Source: CAVQEK01 sp964596645
GTDB taxonomy: Bacteria > Bacteroidota > Bacteroidia > Cytophagales > Cyclobacteriaceae
NCBI GenBank assembly: GCA_964596645.1
Contig: CAZQVB010000003.1
Location: 124,001-188,000, forward strand
Direction of reading: 5' to 3'
Length of the DNA: 64,000 bases
The notes below the pieces were generated by a model. It was not told the DNA's origin and did no database searches. It worked only from the letters and a program-made list of their open reading frames with translations. Position numbers and translations under genes: made by a program. Of the stretch, positions 53,094 through 62,064 are shown piece after piece; within the stretch, counting starts at the first letter, position 1, and each line of letters starts with the position of its first letter.

Positions 53094-56000
53094 TCACGGC
53101 TGTTCTACCACCACGGTGTCGGGCACTTGCGACTGAGCGGCAGCGGCCTTTTCCTTTATGGCATCCAGCCGCTCGCCTGCCGCGCGTATGATCTCTTCAT
53201 TGTCGGCATTTTCAATGATCGACTCCAATGTGGCCTTGGCCTGAAAGTCTTCATCCATGGCTATAAAATTGTCGGCAATAAGTAAAAAGCCCCTGCCCAG
53301 CCACTGTTCATACCGCGAGAAATTGGCATTCATAGCGTAAAGAGCTTCATTGGAGGCCAGGTATTTTTTCTGTTTATGGTATATCTGCCCGATCATATAT
53401 TGAGCTTCCGCACCATGTTCGTCTTTGGCGGCATTCACCGTACTGATAAAATAATCCAGGGCCACGTCATACAATTCGCGATCGTAGGCAGATTTGCCCA
53501 GGTAAAGCAATGCCTCGCTTTCTGCGTTGGCCACCACCAATCCGCGCTGCACTATTTTCTCAGCGTAGTGGTCCACTGAGTCGTACCGTTGCAAATGGTA
53601 GTAGGCCACCATCAGGCCGTGCCAGGCATTGTATTGCTCCTTCTTACTTTGTGCCAGCCGTTCCTGACTGCGAAAGGCATGCACCGCCTGTTTGTAGTTG
53701 GCCAGAGCAAGCTCCAGATCGGCAATGCGACCCACTACGCGACTGTGGCGGTCGAAGCTCGTATTGTCACTCAACGTATAATACACCTCCAGTGCTTCAC
53801 GCTCCGCACCTGTACGCACCAGCGCATCGGCCATGTAGTATCTGGCCTCAGCTACAGAAGTGCTGGCCGGGTGGGCATCCATAAACCGCCGAAAGGCGCG
53901 AACGGCTGCCGCGTATTCCTGGTTGAAATACAGGTTTTTTGCCGCTTCGTACTCAATGCTCTCGATGGCATCACTTTCGGGGTTTGCACCTTTGTACGCT
54001 TCCAGATAGCGGGAAAACTCCCCCGCCCTGCCGGTGTTGGCCAGCGCCTGCTGCAAGCCCAACAATGCGCTGTGGGCTATTTCGTGCGAGGGGTAGCGGT
54101 CGACTACTGCCGCATAATCACGCGCAGCGGCCGCATCATTTTTCAAGTTGGCATAGGCTATGGCCCGGCGCTGTAAGGCATAAGGCACGTAGCTGCTCTC
54201 CGGAAACCGCTCGATCAATCTGGTATAAATCTGCACCGACTCGTTGTATTGGCCGGATTCGAAGTTGAACTGTGCTTTTTGAAACACAGCATTGACCACA
54301 TACGATGAGTTGGGATAGCGCTCTATAACCCGGTCGAAATTTTTATTGGCACTACTCAGGTTGTTCAAAATGCCGTGGATTACACCAAGACGGAAGTAGG
54401 CGTAAGGGCGCGCCTCATCATACTGAGCAATCACCTGGTCAAATACCGTTATGGCTTCCTGGTAGTTTTTTGTGGCATAAAGGCAGTCGGCATAGCGCAC
54501 GAGCCCGTCGAGGTAGTTGAGTCCCTTCCCTCTGTCCTCCAGTTGGGTGGTGTAGTAGCGGAAGTGACCGAGTGCTTTTTCGTATTCGTTGGTGTTGAAG
54601 TAGGCATAGCCTATGCCGTAGCGTGCTTTGAGATACTCTATGGTGCGGCCGTTGGCATCGGCACGAAACACTGCCGAATACGAGGCAATGGCATCATCGT
54701 ACATACGCCCGATAGAGTAGGCCTCACCCTTCCAAAAGTGGGCGCGGATCACATAATCCTCGCTCAATGGCTGCTCAAGCGACTTGTTGAACATAGCCAC
54801 TGCCGCAGCATATTGGCCATTGTTGAAAAGCTCCGTGCCTTTGAAGAAAGCGATCTTTTGGTATGCGCGATTGATGGTGGCACTGCGATCGCCAAGCGAT
54901 TCTATATGTTTCAGCGCAGCATCATAGTTTTTGGTGTTTAGAAATGCCTCAGACAACAGCTCATCGCTTTGCAGTGCATAGGCGCTGCCGGGATACCGCT
55001 GCTTAAACACCTGAATGGCCTTTAATGCTTCGTCAAAGTTTTGCAGGTCGAGGTTGAGCTTGGCGTATTGAAACAGCGCCTCTTCCGCAATTTGTGCGTT
55101 TTGCCCGACCTCGCTGGCACTTTTAAATGCCGCCAATGCATATTTCTTATTCTCCGTTTTCAGGTACAGATCGCCCAACTTATAAGAAGCCGACTGCCCC
55201 AATGCATCGTCGGTGATGGCTACCTGTTTAAACTGCTCAATGGCCTCAGTATACCTGCCCGCCTGCGACTGTGTATCGGCTATCCGGAAAAGGATCTCTC
55301 TGTCGGGCGTGGTTTTCTTCGCTTGCAGATATTGCGCAAAATTCTCAGCGGCTTTTTCAAAATCGCGCTTCTGATAATAAGCCTCGCCCAGGTAGAGATA
55401 CACTTCAGCCTCCTGTGCCTGACTGCCCAACGCCATGTTGCCTTGTGCATAGTCGATCAGTTCGTCATAGCGCTTTTGCTTGTACAACACCTTCACGATC
55501 AGAGGCGGCACCACTGCGGCGTAGGCTTCATTTTGCTCGGCACGCTTAAAATCATAATAAGCGCGGTCGTACTCACCCTTCTCAAAGTTGATGTAGCCCG
55601 CGTAGTAGCTTGCCGGAAACTGGTACTTGTTGTCCGTCCGCTTCAGCTCCTCAAATTGTGTGTAGGCGCGGTCAAACTGCTGCAGGGCAAAATAGCTGTA
55701 GCCGAGCTTGAAGCGGCCTTCGCTCATCTTTTCTTTGGTGAGTTGTGAGAAATATACTTTCTCAAAATAAGTTACCGCATCCTCATACTGCCGTGAGCGG
55801 TACTTTAAATCTGCCAGCTCGAAGTATGCGAGTGAAGCTTTGGCGTGGTAGGGATGCTCTTGCACAAACTTTTCTATGAGCGCCTCGCCGTCGGCATTTT
55901 CTGTGCGTATGGCGCAGTAGGCTACATAATATTGCGCATCGGCTTTTTTCGGCGCCTCGTCCGGGGTTTGAAGATACCGCTCAAAGGCCTGACCGGCTGC

Positions 56001-56141
56001 CACAAACTTGCCTTGCTGCAACAGGTGGAGGCCGAAATCGAAGTGCTTATCTGGAGACACCTGCGACAACTGTCGTTGTGCTGGCAGGGTGTGGCTAATC
56101 AGAAGACTGAGGACAAAGAACAGTAGAAAGGAAAATCGCAT
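53094..56141 (-). CDS. Exported TPR-repeat protein, 1015 residues
   Basis: Signal peptide (MRFSFLLFFVLSLLISHTLPAQ). The rest is an unbroken array of roughly 25 TPR-like helical hairpins with the usual spacing (examples DRAYTQFEELKRTDNKYQFPAS, YDDAIASYSAVFRADANGR, EAITVFDQVIAQYDEARPYAYFR in part). Such arrays are protein-binding scaffolds, here in the periplasm or at the outer membrane. It precedes a barrel protein gene, with which it probably forms a complex. No enzyme domain is visible. Confidence 0.87.
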   Translation of the reverse strand: MRFSFLLFFVLSLLISHTLPAQRQLSQVSPDKHFDFGLHLLQQGKFVAAGQAFERYLQTPDEAPKKADAQYYVAYCAIRTENADGEALIEKFVQEHPYHAKASLAYFELADLKYRSRQYEDAVTYFEKVYFSQLTKEKMSEGRFKLGYSYFALQQFDRAYTQFEELKRTDNKYQFPASYYAGYINFEKGEYDRAYYDFKRAEQNEAYAAVVPPLIVKVLYKQKRYDELIDYAQGNMALGSQAQEAEVYLYLGEAYYQKRDFEKAAENFAQYLQAKKTTPDREILFRIADTQSQAGRYTEAIEQFKQVAITDDALGQSASYKLGDLYLKTENKKYALAAFKSASEVGQNAQIAEEALFQYAKLNLDLQNFDEALKAIQVFKQRYPGSAYALQSDELLSEAFLNTKNYDAALKHIESLGDRSATINRAYQKIAFFKGTELFNNGQYAAAVAMFNKSLEQPLSEDYVIRAHFWKGEAYSIGRMYDDAIASYSAVFRADANGRTIEYLKARYGIGYAYFNTNEYEKALGHFRYYTTQLEDRGKGLNYLDGLVRYADCLYATKNYQEAITVFDQVIAQYDEARPYAYFRLGVIHGILNNLSSANKNFDRVIERYPNSSYVVNAVFQKAQFNFESGQYNESVQIYTRLIERFPESSYVPYALQRRAIAYANLKNDAAAARDYAAVVDRYPSHEIAHSALLGLQQALANTGRAGEFSRYLEAYKGANPESDAIESIEYEAAKNLYFNQEYAAAVRAFRRFMDAHPASTSVAEARYYMADALVRTGAEREALEVYYTLSDNTSFDRHSRVVGRIADLELALANYKQAVHAFRSQERLAQSKKEQYNAWHGLMVAYYHLQRYDSVDHYAEKIVQRGLVVANAESEALLYLGKSAYDRELYDVALDYFISTVNAAKDEHGAEAQYMIGQIYHKQKKYLASNEALYAMNANFSRYEQWLGRGFLLIADNFIAMDEDFQAKATLESIIENADNEEIIRAAGERLDAIKEKAAAAQSQVPDTVVVEQP

Positions 56142-56364
56142 AGGTTTCGTTCAACTAAAAAAGAACAGATCGCGGTGGTGAATCATTGTGGCCGGTCTAC
56201 ACTAAAGTAGCCCGGGGCAATACGGCGCGTAAAAGTATTAAAAACGACCAATATTTTCACGGCCCTGCCGATGAACGAATTGCTGATTGGCCCATGCGGG
56301 CTTTTGCCGATGTTGAATTTTCACAGCCGGCACAGCCAGTGTACGCAAGGCATGAGCGGCGCCT

Positions 56365-57384
56365 TCAATGCATCAGTTTGTACACAAGCTCCTTCAGAAT
56401 TTGCCCATCGGGCATGTTGGTGCCATATACGCCCTTGCTCTGCAAATCGGCCAGCCGCAGAAAGTGGATGTTGCGCAGCACCTTTTCCATTGGATAGTAC
56501 GGCAAGGCTGCACGGCAATTTTTAATATAAAATGGGCTTGCTTTCAATTTAGCAGCTATATCCTTATCCGTTGCGCCTATGTTGCTATGCACCACCAGCA
56601 ACTTGCTGAAGAAAGAATAAAGCAATGCTATGATGGGAATGATGGGATTGGCCCTGGGATTGGCCTCGAAATACAGCACTATTTTATTGGCTTTGGCCAC
56701 GTTGCCAATGGCCAGTGCATTCTGCAACTCAAACGCATTGTATTCCTTGCTGATGCCCACATATTGATGCACCTGCCGGTCGTCTATCTCTATGGGCGTT
56801 TTGAAGTTGATCAGCATCTTGTCGATTTCGCCCGTTAGCCGCTCCAGGTTATTGCCTATGTAGTCAGCCAGCATGTTTGCCGCTTTGTGGCTGATCGTGA
56901 ACCCCCGCGATTGTATATAAGTATTGATCCAGGGCACCAACTGGTTGTCGTACAGCTTTTTGGAGTGCACAAACACGGTGTGCTTTTCTATCAGCTTGGT
57001 GATGCTCTTGCGCCCGTCGAGGGTTTTATGCTTATAGCAGAAGACCAGGATGGTGGATGGCTGCACTTGTTGAAAATAGCTCTCCAGTAATTTCTGGCCG
57101 CTCTCCTTCGAGAAATCACCGATCTCCTGTGCCTCGCGCACGATCACTACCTGCCTGTCCGACATCATAGGGTAGCGCCGGGCATGGCCCAATACATCGT
57201 TCATGCCCACATCCTTGCCATACAGCACCACCTGATTGAAAGACTTTGCGGCTTCATCCAGTGCATTTGCTTCTATTTGGTCGGCGATGAGGTCTATGTA
57301 AAAAGGCTCCTCTCCCTGTAAAAAATAGATCGGGGCATAGTTGCCTGCTTTTATTTCCTTCAGTACGTTGAGCGGTTCGGGCAT
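56365..57384 (-). CDS. holA: DNA polymerase III subunit delta
   Basis: 339 residues. The N-terminal domain has PIYFLQGEEPFYIDLIADQI and RRYPMMSDRQVVIVREAQEI, where the sensor of HolA is normally found, followed by ILVFCYKHKTLDGRKSI and the helical clamp-loader collar. It opens the sliding clamp in the loader complex. It directly abuts the lipoprotein gene (one base apart), so it is part of a mixed operon. Confidence 0.92.
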   Translation of the reverse strand: MPEPLNVLKEIKAGNYAPIYFLQGEEPFYIDLIADQIEANALDEAAKSFNQVVLYGKDVGMNDVLGHARRYPMMSDRQVVIVREAQEIGDFSKESGQKLLESYFQQVQPSTILVFCYKHKTLDGRKSITKLIEKHTVFVHSKKLYDNQLVPWINTYIQSRGFTISHKAANMLADYIGNNLERLTGEIDKMLINFKTPIEIDDRQVHQYVGISKEYNAFELQNALAIGNVAKANKIVLYFEANPRANPIIPIIALLYSFFSKLLVVHSNIGATDKDIAAKLKASPFYIKNCRAALPYYPMEKVLRNIHFLRLADLQSKGVYGTNMPDGQILKELVYKLMH

Positions 57385-57984
57385 CTACTCTTGTTCTATC
57401 GGTTCTACCAGTTCGGCATTGAATGTTTCCTCCACCACTTGTTGAGCATCATTTTGATAATTAAAAATGGCTCGGTTGGCGGTGAGGTAGCGTATACCCA
57501 GTGCGGTGGTGATATTACCAATGGTGACAAATACAGTGTCGGCCGGTGAATCGGCAAATTGTGTTGGCTCCACTTGCCACGTGCCCAGGTACAATATATT
57601 TTCGGGGAGGCGATTGCAAAAGGCGGTATCGGCAGCGCAATTGGTTTCACTCTCCGTGCACAGCCCTGGGTTGCTGACACAAAACTCTTGCAGACTGCAC
57701 TTCATTGGGTCGAAGAATTGGAGAAAACGCTGTTGGGCTCTGGCACCATTTTCTGTAGCAAAGATGTACCCGCCATCCATCGCACACTCGTCATAATTAA
57801 CCGGGCCCCCATCCACTGATTTGCTTTCAAAATACCACAATTTCAAGTTCTGACCGTGTAAGAGAAAAGCCACCTCACTGCGGGTGAACCCGGAAAACTC
57901 CTGCACCTCTTCGGAACAACCAAAAAAGCCCAAGCCGGCGCCGGCCAGCAGCAATATCACGATCAGGTATTTGATAAAGGTCAT
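57385..57984 (-). CDS. Lipoprotein of unknown function
   Basis: 199 residues with a lipoprotein signal (LLLAGAGLGFFGC). The mature part carries several cysteines clustered at residues 95-125 (KCSLQEFCVSNPGLCTESETNCAADTAFC in part), plausible disulfides. No family is recognised. It overlaps DUF4920 by four bases and abuts holA. Its shape (one hydrophobic domain with LYLGTWQVEPTQF) recalls small lipocalin-like lipoproteins, but that is a guess. Confidence 0.7.
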   Translation of the reverse strand: MTFIKYLIVILLLAGAGLGFFGCSEEVQEFSGFTRSEVAFLLHGQNLKLWYFESKSVDGGPVNYDECAMDGGYIFATENGARAQQRFLQFFDPMKCSLQEFCVSNPGLCTESETNCAADTAFCNRLPENILYLGTWQVEPTQFADSPADTVFVTIGNITTALGIRYLTANRAIFNYQNDAQQVVEETFNAELVEPIEQE

Positions 57985-58430
57985 TTTACCAGCACGCCGG
58001 AGGCAACAAAGGTCAGGCTTTCCTGTGGCGTATCGATGTTGTCAATCTCGTCTTGTGGTTTGTCGGCGTCTTCGGCCAGGTGCTTCAGCATATCCACACT
58101 GAGGGTTTCCCGCTGCAGTTTGCCGAGCAATACCACGTTCGATCCGGCCAGGTCTTTGGGCACAAAAAAACCATAATCTTTAAACTTCACCCGGATGGTT
58201 TCACCACTGCCTGCGTCTAGCGTCATCCAGCAGCCCTTTGCCTGGCAAACCTCCGCCACTTGTCCGGCCAATTTCAATTCTCCCGACACTACATCGCCGG
58301 CCAATGCCTTAGCCTCTTGTGCCGCAATGGCCCCCTCGGCCGAAATGCTGTCGCCAAAATAGCGGTATTGCTGCGCAAACGATGCCGTTGCACAGCAAAC
58401 CATCATCAATACAATCCAGGTCTTTTTCAT
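57981..58430 (-). CDS. DUF4920 secreted protein
   Basis: 149 residues from ATG 58430 (MKKTWIVLMM), with a signal peptide ending near ASFAQQ. The body has VSGELKLAGQVAEVCQAKGCWMTLDAG, where the Cys-x4-Cys is followed by the KFKDYGFFVPKDLAG strand typical of DUF4920 (OB-fold-like). The function is unknown; a metal or redox role through the CxxxxC pair is a guess. It follows the 35-residue membrane protein by four bases. Confidence 0.85.
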   Translation of the reverse strand: MKKTWIVLMMVCCATASFAQQYRYFGDSISAEGAIAAQEAKALAGDVVSGELKLAGQVAEVCQAKGCWMTLDAGSGETIRVKFKDYGFFVPKDLAGSNVVLLGKLQRETLSVDMLKHLAEDADKPQDEIDNIDTPQESLTFVASGVLVK

Positions 58431-58434
58431 ATGA

Positions 58435-58542
58435 TCATCTTTTCTTTCGGCCAAACATATACCACGCTATGGCCACAAAAATAATGAGCCCGAAGATGAG
58501 TGCCAGCAGTGAGCCGCCTGTCATCTGGTTGATCGCATGCAT
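58435..58542 (-). CDS. Small membrane protein, 35 residues
   Basis: An open frame between hslV and DUF4920 on the same strand: it starts five bases after the hslV stop and ends four bases before the DUF4920 start. It has a short polar start (MHAINQMTGG), one helix (SLLALIFGLIIFVAIAWYMF, residues 11-30) and a basic end (GRKKR), a type III or type I membrane topology with positive residues in the cytoplasm. The tight packing in the operon supports a real gene. No family name is recognised. Confidence 0.6.
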   Translation of the reverse strand: MHAINQMTGGSLLALIFGLIIFVAIAWYMFGRKKR

Positions 58543-58547
58543 CGGCT

Positions 58548-59108
58548 TTATATTTTATTGTTGGAATGCAGTGTTTCCACTACGATGTTGTGATTGGTAT
58601 AAATGCAAATATCGGCCGCTATACCCAGGCTCTCTTTCACTATGTCTTCAGCCGAAAGCTGCGGCGCGTGCTTTTTCATGGCCAATGCCGCCGCCTGGGC
58701 ATACATGCTGCCGGAACCTATGCTGGCTATGGCGTCATCGGGCTCCAGCACATCGCCATTGCCAGAAAGTATGAGTATCTCATCTTTGTTGGCCACGATG
58801 AGCATAGCCTCCAGCCGCCTTAGAAACCGGTCGGTGCGCCAGTCTTTGGCCAGCTCTATGGCTGCGCGCTTCATATTGGCTCCATAAGCACTCAACTTCT
58901 CATCGAAGCGCTCGATGAGCGTGAAAGAGTCGGCCGTGCTACCGGCAAAGCCTGCCAGTATGTTGCCATCTTGCAGCTTTCTTATTTTTCGCACATTGCT
59001 CTTGGCTACCGTGTTGCCCATAGTGGCCTGACCATCGGCGCCAATGCTCACTACACCGTTGTGCCTGACGGCGATCACGGTGGTAGATTTAATGATGGGA
59101 ATGGACAT
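58548..59108 (-). CDS. hslV: HslV (ClpQ) protease subunit
   Basis: 186 residues. After an eight-residue N-terminal extension (MSIPIIKS), the TTVIAVRHNG start of the HslV fold begins at T9, the expected catalytic nucleophile after processing. Other conserved parts are SIGADGQATMGN, GFAGSTADSFTLIERFDEKL and IGSGSMYAQAAALAM. HslV works with the HslU ATPase, whose gene is not next to it here. Confidence 0.95.
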   Translation of the reverse strand: MSIPIIKSTTVIAVRHNGVVSIGADGQATMGNTVAKSNVRKIRKLQDGNILAGFAGSTADSFTLIERFDEKLSAYGANMKRAAIELAKDWRTDRFLRRLEAMLIVANKDEILILSGNGDVLEPDDAIASIGSGSMYAQAAALAMKKHAPQLSAEDIVKESLGIAADICIYTNHNIVVETLHSNNKI

Positions 59109-59131
59109 TACTTTTATCTGTTTATATCGCC

Positions 59132-59187
59132 AAAAAACCTGACGGGCTGGCAGCCGATTAAGGCCTGATCCCAGCGCATCAGGTTTT
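59132..59187 (-). terminator. Terminator of aceF
   Basis: Arms AAAACCTGA and TCAGGTTTT (59187-59179 and 59142-59134 on the minus strand) enclose a smaller GC-rich hairpin and end with a U-run (TTTTTT). The hairpin lies 14 bases after the aceF stop and upstream of hslV. Confidence 0.6.
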
Positions 59188-59201
59188 ACTGTGTTTTGAA
59201 C

Positions 59202-60857
59202 TTAAAGTATAATGCGGATGGGATCTTCCAGCATTTCTTTCAGTGTTTTCAGGAAAGCAGCGCCCACGGCGCCATCTACCGCACGGTGGTCGCAGCTCAG
59301 TGTCACTTTCATGACGTGCCCTACGGCCAGGGCGCCGTCCCGTACCACCGGCTTTTCGTTGATGCCGCCTACGGCAAGTATGCAGGAGTCGGGCGGATTG
59401 ATGATGGCGGTGAACTCTTCAATGCCAAACATGCCAAGGTTGGAAATGGTAAAGGTGTTGCCTTCCCACTCCTGCGGCTGCAGTTTTTTATCTTTAGCCT
59501 TCTGCCCCAGCGCCTTGGCCTCTGCCGATATCTGCGATATGCTCTTGCCATCGGCAAAGCGGATCACCGGCACCACCAAACCATCGGGAATGGCCACTGC
59601 CATGCCTATGTGTATGTGCTGGCTTATGCGGATCTTATCGCCCTGCCACGAGGCATTCACATGCGGATGCTTGCGCAGCGCCGATGCCACAGCTTTTATC
59701 ACAATATCGTTGTATGATATTTTTACTTCGGCTATCTCGTTCAGGCTTTTGCGTGCTTCCACCGCTTTGTCCATGTTTATCTCCATGGTGAGGTAGAAGT
59801 GCGGAGAGGTGAACTTGCTCTCTGCCAATCGCTTGGCTATGGTTTTTCGCATTTGCGACACCGGCACATCCTGAAATGCTTCTTTGCCCACCACGGCAGT
59901 CATCGAGGCCGCCTCAGCCGGTGCTTCCTGCGCACTTTCAGCCTGAGGTTCGTACGATTCCACATCGCGTTTTATGATGCGGCCATGCTCACCACTGCCT
60001 TTGATCTTGGCGATGTCGTATCCCAAATCTGCCGCAAGCTTCTTGGCCAGCGGAGAGGCTTTAATGCGACCATTAGCATCCTGCTGACTTTCTGAAGTTT
60101 CTTTTGTGTCTTCTTGTTGGTTTATTTCCGTTGGCACTTCTTCCTGTGCAACGGGAGTTTTTGACGTGCCCTTTTCTGCTGCAGAGCGTGCTTTCAACAG
60201 TTTCTTATAGTCCGCTCCCTCTTCGCCAATGATGGCGATCACACCATCTACCGGTACCGACTCGCCCTCTTTCACACCAACGTATAGCAGTGTGCCATCT
60301 TCGTATGCCTCCAGTTCCATGGTGGCTTTGTCTGTCTCTACTTCTGCCAATATATCGCCGGAAGCTACCTTATCGCCTACTTTCTTCTGCCAGCTCGCTA
60401 TGGTGCCGTCGGTCATGGTGTCGCTCATTTTGGGCATGGTCACCACGGTGGCTTTTACATCGCTGGTATCTATGTCTTGTTTCGACTTTGGGCTGGCCGC
60501 AGGTGCCTCAGCGGGCTTGGCTTCGGCTGTCTCCGCTTTGCTTTCCTTCTTCTCTTCGGCTGGCTGCTGGCTGCCTTTTTCCGATTCAAGTTTTTTCAAC
60601 AAGTCGCCGATGTCTTCACCCTCTTTGCCTATGATGGCGATCACACTATTGATGGGCACAGATTCCTGTTCTTTCACCCCAATATAGAGCAATGTGCCAT
60701 CTTCGTACGACTCCAGCTCCATAGTGGCTTTGTCGGTTTCTACTTCTGCCAGTATATCACCCGACTCTACTTTGTCGCCTTCTTTTTTCTGCCACGAAGC
60801 GATAACACCTTCCTCCATGGTATCACTCATTTTAGGCATTCTGATTACTTCGGCCAT
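59202..60857 (-). CDS. aceF: Pyruvate dehydrogenase E2, dihydrolipoamide acetyltransferase with two lipoyl domains
   Basis: 551 residues. Two lipoyl domains (about 2-80 and 135-215) each carry EVETDKATMELE, where the Lys is the lipoylation site. A peripheral-subunit-binding domain (about 260-300, IKASPLAKKLAADLGYDIAKIKG) and the catalytic domain (ending with the active-site DHRAVDGAVGAAFL) follow. Linkers are rich in Ala, Pro, Glu and Lys. It transfers acetyl groups to CoA in the pyruvate dehydrogenase complex. E1 and E3 genes are not in the window. Confidence 0.96.
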   Translation of the reverse strand: MAEVIRMPKMSDTMEEGVIASWQKKEGDKVESGDILAEVETDKATMELESYEDGTLLYIGVKEQESVPINSVIAIIGKEGEDIGDLLKKLESEKGSQQPAEEKKESKAETAEAKPAEAPAASPKSKQDIDTSDVKATVVTMPKMSDTMTDGTIASWQKKVGDKVASGDILAEVETDKATMELEAYEDGTLLYVGVKEGESVPVDGVIAIIGEEGADYKKLLKARSAAEKGTSKTPVAQEEVPTEINQQEDTKETSESQQDANGRIKASPLAKKLAADLGYDIAKIKGSGEHGRIIKRDVESYEPQAESAQEAPAEAASMTAVVGKEAFQDVPVSQMRKTIAKRLAESKFTSPHFYLTMEINMDKAVEARKSLNEIAEVKISYNDIVIKAVASALRKHPHVNASWQGDKIRISQHIHIGMAVAIPDGLVVPVIRFADGKSISQISAEAKALGQKAKDKKLQPQEWEGNTFTISNLGMFGIEEFTAIINPPDSCILAVGGINEKPVVRDGALAVGHVMKVTLSCDHRAVDGAVGAAFLKTLKEMLEDPIRIIL

Positions 60858-60880
60858 AGATTCTTATTGATTTAGGGGGT

Positions 60881-60911
60881 CAAAAATAACCGTATTTAAA
60901 GGTTAATCAAA
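60881..60911 (-). promoter_or_regulatory. Bacteroidota vegetative promoter of aceF
   Basis: On the minus strand, TTTG (60911-60908), a 19-base spacer and TATTTTTG (60888-60881) match TTTG-N19-TAnnTTTG exactly, 24 bases before the aceF start. Confidence 0.75.
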
Positions 60912-61125
60912 TTTTCTTTTTTTAAATGATGGAAAGCGGAAAGTGCCGGCTAAAGGCAGAAGAATGATGCTGATCATACTGGTCGTCACCCAGCGGATAC
61001 AGCTCGCATCGCGGGGACGTCACATAACTGTTGACTGCGCCAATGGTTCAACCTGGCGAATGGCAAAAAGCCAACGTGTGGCGCAAAGCATTCGTCAATG
61101 TTGAATGGCCCGCTTTACGACCATG

Positions 61126-62064
61126 TTAAAAATATCTGGGGTTGATGACCCTTCGCTTTTTGAAAGTGAAAAGATAGCTCAACATCAGCTCATGCGAGGG
61201 CGATGCTATGGGGGTGTTTTGGCCAATCGGTGTGTCGTAAGAATAGCCAAACCTCAACTGGTCGGTCACCTGCATCTGCACCAGCAGACCCAGCGTGCTG
61301 TTGCTTCTGTATGAAGCGCCAAGAAAGAGGGCATCCATGAAAATGAAATTGGCATTGAGGTCGTATTGCCACTGATAGCCTTGTATGTGTTTGATCAGGA
61401 AACCGGGCTGCAACTTCACGGTGCGATCCAGGGTGAAGAGGTACCCCCCGTTAATGAAATAGTGTACTTTGGTGAAGGTGAGTTCGTCGTCTACGCCATT
61501 TGGCGATTTGGCAAAATTGATGTTGGGCACAGACAGGCCGAAATAGTAGCTATCTGAATATAAATATATGCCAGTGCCGTATTGTGGATACACCGCCCGG
61601 TAATCGTTTTCGTAGAATAAAGCATCTTGCGGATCGAGCAGATCGGCAGTGAGCGATGAATAATCGGATTTTTGTATCACCAGCCCTGCCTGCAATCCAA
61701 AGTTCAATGTTGTCTTGCGGTCGATGGATAGCGCATAGGAGCCTGCAGCCGAAATATTGCTGACAGAATGCACGCCCACACGATCATTGGCAATAATGCC
61801 ACCCAAGCCAATTTTGGTACCCATCAATGGTCCTTGTGCTGAAATAAGCGTGGTGCTCGGCGCCTCGGCCAGTTTCACCCACTGGTCTTTGTACTGCATC
61901 GAGGCATTCAGCGTATTGTGGCTGCCCGCATAAGCCGGATTCAGAATGAACCCATTGAACATATATTGGGTAAACAGTCCGTCATACTGCGACGAGGCGG
62001 TATGGGCGATGCAGGACAGCCCGGCCGCAAAAAAGATTACGATATAGATTTTAGCTTTTTTCAT
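61126..62064 (-). CDS. PorP/SprF-family type IX secretion-associated outer-membrane protein
   Basis: 312 residues with a signal peptide (cleavage near SSQYDG). The family hallmarks are QYMFNGFILNPAYAGSHNTL and QWVKLAEAPSTTLISAQGPL near the start, followed by a 14-strand-type barrel and the ending HELMLSYLFTFKKRRV. PorP/SprF proteins are found beside large T9SS-exported adhesins and help them attach at the surface. It overlaps the adhesin gene by four bases, so translation is coupled. Confidence 0.94.
   Translation of the reverse strand: MKKAKIYIVIFFAAGLSCIAHTASSQYDGLFTQYMFNGFILNPAYAGSHNTLNASMQYKDQWVKLAEAPSTTLISAQGPLMGTKIGLGGIIANDRVGVHSVSNISAAGSYALSIDRKTTLNFGLQAGLVIQKSDYSSLTADLLDPQDALFYENDYRAVYPQYGTGIYLYSDSYYFGLSVPNINFAKSPNGVDDELTFTKVHYFINGGYLFTLDRTVKLQPGFLIKHIQGYQWQYDLNANFIFMDALFLGASYRSNSTLGLLVQMQVTDQLRFGYSYDTPIGQNTPIASPSHELMLSYLFTFKKRRVINPRYF

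Noticed and set aside
54375..55748. Long plus-strand frames opposite the TPR gene (188 and 235 residues)
   Set aside because: The TPR array on the other strand has clear repeats and a signal peptide, and the plus frames have no start context or family match.
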